From an uncultured Lachnospiraceae bacterium (lineage in GTDB: Bacteria > Bacillota > Clostridia > Lachnospirales > Lachnospiraceae), in assembly GCA_910588825.1 (NCBI GenBank), contig CAJURF010000071.1, forward strand, positions 1 to 18,869: DNA of 18,869 bases. Reading direction: 5' to 3'. Positions within the stretch are counted from its first letter, which is position 1; each line of letters opens with the position of its first letter. The notes under the pieces were generated by a model. It made no database searches. It worked only from the letters and a program-made list of their open reading frames with translations, and was not told the DNA's origin. The position numbers were made by a program, and so were the translations under genes. Shown piece after piece: positions 15,714 to 18,869 of this stretch.

Positions 15714-16679
15714 ATGAACGTACACGATGAAAACGGGTGGATGGTGCCCTGCCATGACGGATATCTGGAATTCCCCCGGCAGGATCACAGCGGGATTGCA
15801 GTGACAGTCTGGAATCACAGAATTTCCGTACAGCCTCACCGTCATAAGTTTCAGGAGTTTGCACTGATCACAAAAGGATATTGTATTCACTCTTATCGGG
15901 GAACGGAAGTGCCTCTGCTTCCCGGTGATGTATTTCTCATTGAAACGGATGAGGAACACAGTTACCAGCTGCATGCCCCCATTGAATTGGTCAACTGTCA
16001 GTTTTTCCCGGACAAAATGAGCGAAGAATTCAATTGCATGTTAAGAGAGGCTGAACAGGATGGAGATGCTGTCTGTCAAAGGCAGGAGATGATCGCTGGC
16101 TTATCAGATGAAGAATGCGGCGGTCTGGAGTCGCGCCAGAGTATTTTGAATAAGCAGGGAGTCATACATCTGAATATTGAAGAACGTAAAATCATTGAGT
16201 CACTTCTGGATCAGATGATGGAAGAACAAAGAAATGGAGAGGTTGGTCTGGAGCTGGTGAAGATGGCCTGCCTGCAGATGATTCTTGTAAAGTTTTACAG
16301 AATACAGAGACGGCAGACGGAGCAGAGCAGTGCACACAGAGACCATAGGAAGGAGAGAGTCTATGAAATTCTTGCCTATATGGAGGAACATCTCAGGGAA
16401 CGGCTGGACTATGACAAGCTGGCAGAGCGGGTGTACTGGAGCGCAGGCCATTTCCGCTCGGTGTTTAAAGAGGTGACAGGGCTGGCGCCCACAGAATATA
16501 TGAACCGTTTGAGGATTATTAAGTCGCTGGAATATATGCAGAGGGAACATTTGAACGTGTCTCAGGCGGCAGAACGTGTGGGGTTTGATGACCCTGGGTA
16601 CTACAGCCGGCTGTTCAAAAAGATTATGGGGTATTCGCCCAAATATTTTAGAAGTTCCTCAGATATTACTTCTTTATAA
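15714..16679 (+). CDS. Second AraC-family transcription regulator with cupin sensor
   Basis: 321 aa. The cupin part (residues 30-95) has the sugar-sensor pattern HRISVQPHRHKFQEF (His42, His44, Glu48) and LLPGDVFLIETDEEHSY. A variable middle (about 100-215) may dimerise. The C-terminal 100 residues contain two helix-turn-helix units (LDYDKLAERVYWSAGHFRSVFKEVTGLAP and LNVSQAAERVGFDDPGYYSRLFKKIMGYSPKYFR). Start with AGAGGTGAAA upstream. It follows the transporter after a terminator and precedes the UroD-fold gene, whose leader region holds a 12-bp direct repeat typical of AraC sites. Local activator of that gene is the simplest inference. It is only distantly similar to the regulator at 10857. 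Confidence 0.9.
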   Translation: MNVHDENGWMVPCHDGYLEFPRQDHSGIAVTVWNHRISVQPHRHKFQEFALITKGYCIHSYRGTEVPLLPGDVFLIETDEEHSYQLHAPIELVNCQFFPDKMSEEFNCMLREAEQDGDAVCQRQEMIAGLSDEECGGLESRQSILNKQGVIHLNIEERKIIESLLDQMMEEQRNGEVGLELVKMACLQMILVKFYRIQRRQTEQSSAHRDHRKERVYEILAYMEEHLRERLDYDKLAERVYWSAGHFRSVFKEVTGLAPTEYMNRLRIIKSLEYMQREHLNVSQAAERVGFDDPGYYSRLFKKIMGYSPKYFRSSSDITSL

Positions 16680-16734
16680 AACATTTACCAAATCTGCATT
16701 TTGTCCATGTTTGGGGTTCCACAGTCCTAACATC

Positions 16735-16795
16735 TGTCCGGGCAGATATGGTATGCTTAACGCATAGGAGGAAGATGATTTGGTGTCCGGACAGA
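16735..16795 (+). promoter_or_regulatory. Direct repeat, candidate AraC operator, with possible -10
   Basis: TGTCCGGGCAGA (16735-16746) and TGTCCGGACAGA (16784-16795) are direct copies with one mismatch, start to start 49 bp. The first copy lies near the -35 position of a candidate -10 TATGCT (16752-16757), an arrangement common where an AraC activator replaces a poor -35. The second copy contains the palindrome TGTCCGGACA and lies inside the small leader frame. Confidence 0.45.
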
Positions 16796-16828
16796 GCGCA
16801 GATGCAGAAGAATCAGGTTACGAAATAA
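16775..16828 (+). CDS. Putative 17-residue leader peptide upstream of the UroD-fold gene
   Basis: An ATG at 16775 preceded by TAGGAGGAAG (the AGGAGG ends 3 nt before it, rather close) opens a 17-codon frame, MIWCPDRAQMQKNQVTK, ending in TAA at 16828. The ribosome binding site of the next gene (AAGGAGG) begins right after that stop, and its ATG is 14 nt downstream. Two strong ribosome binding sites in tandem suggest a translated leader that couples to or controls the main gene. It could also be chance. Confidence 0.4.
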   Translation: MIWCPDRAQMQKNQVTK

Positions 16829-16841
16829 AGGAGGAAAAGCG

Positions 16842-18065
16842 ATGTTAAAAAATGACATTCAGGTATTGAGAAAACTGGCCAATCAGCTGGCAGAACTGTC
16901 AGCCCTTCCAATTATGAAAGAGAGAAAACAGCAGTGGTACAACCTTAACGCCAGGAAAGTGGACAAACCCATGTTTCTTATGGGAGAGTTTCCATGGAAC
17001 GAGATGAATATTGACAATGAACTGACATTGCAGTGCCAGGACCCCTTTTACAGGGAAATGGAGACAACCCTGCGGCAGCTTCTCTACAGACATAAACATA
17101 TTCAGGATGACTGGGTGTATGAACCATTTCTCTATGTTCCCAAAGTGGTCCGTGGTTTGAACTATGGACTGGATATCATAGAGGACAAACTGACGAGAGA
17201 TGACGGCAATGTGGTAGAGGCCCATTCTTATGTGAGCCAGCTGAAAACATGGGAGGACCTTGAGAAAATCCAGGTGCCGGATCTGTATCTGGATGAGGAG
17301 GAAACCAACCGCAGAGAGGATATGGCGAAAGAGGCATTAGGGGATATCCTGCAGGTATTCATGGACGGACCTGAGGTGGATTACCGTCCGTGGGACCATT
17401 TTATGGAATGGTCAGATGTGAACACCCTGTATGACAAAATGATGTTTGACGAGGACTGGGTACATGCTCTGATGAGAAAGAGCCTGGATGTACAGCTTGC
17501 GATTATTTATAAACTCCGGGATATGGATTGTCTCATGCGCCAGCAGCAGGTGGTTCACTGCACAGGGGGGTGGACCGATCTGCTTCCGGAAAATCCGGAA
17601 AAACCGGATTTAAAAGATGTGTGGACTTATGGAATGGCCCAGATTCTCTACACAGTATCTCCGGAGATGCACGATGAATTTGAATTCCAATATGCCAGTG
17701 AATGGTACGATAAATTTGGCCTGGGGTATTATGGATGCTGCGAACCCTTAGATGACAGAATGGAGTATGTGAAGCAGATCAAAGGAATCCATAAAATTTC
17801 AGTCAGTGCGTGGGTAAAAGACTTTGAGGGCATGGCGGAGGCCATGGAAGGGAAATTTGTGTATTCCAACAAACCGGCCCCAGCCTTGGTGGCAGCACCC
17901 AGCTGGAATCCCGAAGTAGTGGAAGATGACCTTCGGACACGTCTGAATGCCGCACAGAAATACAACTGTCCCGTGGAATTTACTCTGAAAGATATCTCCA
18001 CTGTCTGTTATGAGCCTCAGAGATTGACTAGATGGTCTGAGGTTATGCGGAAAGTGATTGGATGA
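16842..18065 (+). CDS. Uroporphyrinogen-decarboxylase/MtaA-fold protein of unknown substrate
   Basis: 407 aa, AAAGGAGG 7 nt before the ATG. I recognise a UroD-like TIM-barrel family frequent in Clostridia carbohydrate loci. It begins with a helical region (LRKLANQLAEL...KERKQQWYNLNARKVDKPMFLM) and has conserved DGPEVDYRPW, H239-C240 (VVHCTGGW), VSPEMHDEFEFQY, a Cys pair C299-C300 (YYGCCEPLDDR) and FTLKDISTV. The His/Cys set resembles the zinc site of corrinoid methyltransferases such as MtaA (H-x-C...C), and the heme-enzyme substrate residues are not apparent, so it is unlikely to make heme. It may move methyl groups from a methylated cyclitol or sugar, but no corrinoid protein gene is in the window. 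Followed by a strong terminator. Confidence 0.72.
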   Translation: MLKNDIQVLRKLANQLAELSALPIMKERKQQWYNLNARKVDKPMFLMGEFPWNEMNIDNELTLQCQDPFYREMETTLRQLLYRHKHIQDDWVYEPFLYVPKVVRGLNYGLDIIEDKLTRDDGNVVEAHSYVSQLKTWEDLEKIQVPDLYLDEEETNRREDMAKEALGDILQVFMDGPEVDYRPWDHFMEWSDVNTLYDKMMFDEDWVHALMRKSLDVQLAIIYKLRDMDCLMRQQQVVHCTGGWTDLLPENPEKPDLKDVWTYGMAQILYTVSPEMHDEFEFQYASEWYDKFGLGYYGCCEPLDDRMEYVKQIKGIHKISVSAWVKDFEGMAEAMEGKFVYSNKPAPALVAAPSWNPEVVEDDLRTRLNAAQKYNCPVEFTLKDISTVCYEPQRLTRWSEVMRKVIG

Positions 18066-18074
18066 TTAAAATGC

Positions 18075-18119
18075 AAAAAAGGTTTTCGGCAGATTTTGAG
18101 TCTGCTGGGGCCTTTTTTT
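18075..18119 (+). terminator. Intrinsic terminator after the UroD-fold gene
   Basis: AAAAAAGG...CGGCAGA pairs with TCTGCTG...CCTTTTTTT (one wobble, small internal loop), ending in seven Ts. It begins 10 nt after the stop codon at 18065. Confidence 0.85.
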
Positions 18120-18122
18120 GTT

Positions 18123-18335
18123 TCCAAAGAACCGGGAAGCTGCAGGAAGGACTTCTCCCTGTGCAATGTATGCGCGCAGGCTGTTATCGGCGGTGCTCCG
18201 TAGAGGGTAGAAAGCAATATTTCCGGGCAAAATACCATACTCCAGCATATTGCCGTGGTCGGCAAGAAAGAGAATATACAGCGGATTGTAGATATCGTGG
18301 ATGGAGTAGAGTATCTCTTTGACCGAGCCCCCTGC
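18123..18335 (-). pseudogene. Possible remnant of an L-fucose/L-arabinose isomerase-like protein
   Basis: A minus-strand frame reads DIYNPLYILFLADHGN, then LEYGILPGNIAFYPLRSTAD, NSLRAYIAQGEVLPAASRFFG. This resembles, from memory, the C-terminal domain of FucI-related sugar isomerases (COG2407), where an LR or LAR strand is followed by a GE-containing strand and then FGG. The frame has no ribosome binding site, no normal N-terminus, and loses resemblance exactly at the terminator, so it would be an internal fragment. The opposite strand also yields a plausible-looking short frame, so the call is weak. Confidence 0.3.
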
Positions 18336-18445
18336 GGAACGCAGAAATTGGAAAGCAGAGCTGGAATTAGAACAGTACCGCCGTGTTTTAGACATTGACA
18401 GTAGAAATAGATTGAGGAGATTGTCGGTTTGATGTATAATAATCT

Positions 18446-18702
18446 AAAAGAAACTGGCAGTTATGACGCAGGACAACCGCTTTGAAAATGTATACAGTCC
18501 TGATATGGAAAGGAGAACGATGACTATGTGTGAAGTATTAGATCGTGTGGAGAGCAGAGGAATTCAGAAAGGAGAAGATACGATCCTTTCTTTGATGAAG
18601 TATCTGTTGAGCAATAACCGGACGGAGGATGCAAAAAAAGCGACAGAGGATAAGGAGTATAGAAATAAACTTCTCACAGAAGTTTTTGGAAACAAACAAT
18701 AA
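18446..18702 (+). pseudogene. C-terminal stub of an Rpn/PD-(D/E)XK nuclease family transposase
   Basis: The frame reads MTQDNRFENVYSPDMERRTM, MCEVLDRVESRGIQKGEDTI and so on, ending TEVFGNKQ (79 aa from the ATG at 18463). This is the C-terminal end typical of Rpn-family recombination-promoting nuclease / putative transposase proteins of Lachnospiraceae, which are usually about 300 aa and carry a PD-(D/E)XK nuclease domain before this point. That domain is absent: an in-frame TAA at 18446-18448 precedes the similarity. A re-initiation site AAAGGAGAACG-ATG at 18520 could still yield a 60-residue peptide (MTMCEVLDRV...). Most likely a decayed gene. Confidence 0.7.
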
Positions 18703-18791
18703 GTTCAAAATTCTGGTTCTAAAAAGCAGTAGAAACGACTTGGAAAATACAGAGGATATTCTTTGATGGGAGTGTAAAATAAAGTGTGTAA

Positions 18792-18814
18792 GTTAGAAAA
18801 CCAATAAATCTAAC
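18792..18814 (+). repeat. Stem-loop directly before the IS200-type transposase start
   Basis: GTTAGA (18792-18797) and TCTAAC (18809-18814) pair around an 11-nt loop and end immediately before the ATG at 18815. IS200/IS605 elements carry subterminal hairpins at their left end that guide TnpA and can limit translation. The exact element boundary cannot be placed here. Confidence 0.4.
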
Positions 18815-18869
18815 ATGGATAATCAGATTTTAGCACATACCAAGTATAATTGCACGTATCATATTGTTT
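18815..18869 (+). CDS. tnpA: IS200/IS605-family transposase TnpA, N-terminal part (cut by window edge)
   Basis: The 18 complete codons read MDNQILAHTKYNCTYHIV, then a partial codon. This is the standard opening of IS200/IS605 Y1 transposases (M...S.AHTKWNCKYHIVF.PKYRR). The catalytic HUH motif and tyrosine would lie outside the window. No normal ribosome binding site is seen upstream, as is common for these poorly expressed genes. The enzyme catalyses single-strand DNA transposition. Whether the element is intact cannot be told. Confidence 0.85.
   Translation, partial: MDNQILAHTKYNCTYHIV
18815..18869 (+). mobile_element. Left part of an IS200/IS605-like insertion sequence
   Basis: Called from the transposase start and the adjoining hairpin. 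The left boundary lies somewhere between the Rpn stub stop (18702) and 18792, and the right end is outside the window. The gap 18703-18791 shows no other recognisable feature. Confidence 0.65.

Noticed and set aside
18160..18380. Plus-strand frame reading ILQHIAVVGKKENIQRIVDI and onward
   Set aside because: Looks protein-like for about 40 codons but begins after an in-frame stop and has no start site; the minus-strand reading resembles a known domain slightly better. Not decidable without a search.
1..18869. CRISPR arrays, tRNA or rRNA genes, classical riboswitches
   Set aside because: No regularly spaced repeats, no cloverleaf with TTCGANNC, and no recognisable riboswitch core were seen by eye on either strand.

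Overview
The window looks like the chromosome of an anaerobic gut Firmicute of the Lachnospiraceae type (Blautia / Clostridium cluster XIVa). The grounds are strong AGGAGG ribosome binding sites, BspA-type surface repeats, the RadA / small 'endosialidase'-named protein pair, Rpn-type nuclease debris and an IS200-like element. No assignment below genus-group level is justified from sequence alone.

Left third (1-5110), housekeeping and surface functions. On the minus strand lie a secreted protein (signal peptide, cysteine-peptidase/amidase-like domain, leucine-rich repeats, His/Cys-rich module, and a Lys-rich tail with a strict four-residue rhythm), radA, and a small conserved protein of unknown function. 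A strong hairpin terminator separates radA from the small gene. A two-domain ribonuclease H is transcribed divergently on the plus strand.

Centre (5388-18064), a sugar/cyclitol catabolic island. A minus-strand TIM-barrel isomerase/epimerase diverges from a four-gene plus-strand operon: an IolO-like epimerase, an IolN-like creatininase-fold hydrolase, a zinc dehydrogenase, and a second zinc dehydrogenase strongly resembling Thermotoga scyllo-inosose 3-dehydrogenase (IolM). A bidirectional terminator separates this operon from a convergent AraC regulator. That regulator diverges from a complete ribose/inositol-type ABC transporter (fused ATPase, permease, lipoprotein binding protein). After a terminator come a second AraC regulator and a UroD/MtaA-fold protein preceded by an apparent 17-residue leader peptide and a 12-bp direct repeat.

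How it fits together. The genes match the oxidative route known from Thermotoga: inositol -> scyllo-inosose -> 3-dehydro-scyllo-inosose -> 5-keto-L-gluconate -> D-tagaturonate, with a dedicated importer. The classical iolBCDE genes and a GFO/IDH/MocA-type IolG are not in the window. The extra zinc dehydrogenase is the obvious candidate for the first oxidation, and the UroD-fold protein may handle a modified (for example methylated) cyclitol. Both roles are inferences.

Right edge (18070-18869), a decaying region. It holds a terminator, a possible remnant of a sugar isomerase, the C-terminal stub of an Rpn/PD-(D/E)XK nuclease, and the first 18 codons of an IS200/IS605-family TnpA that runs off the window. 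No tRNA, rRNA or CRISPR array was seen.
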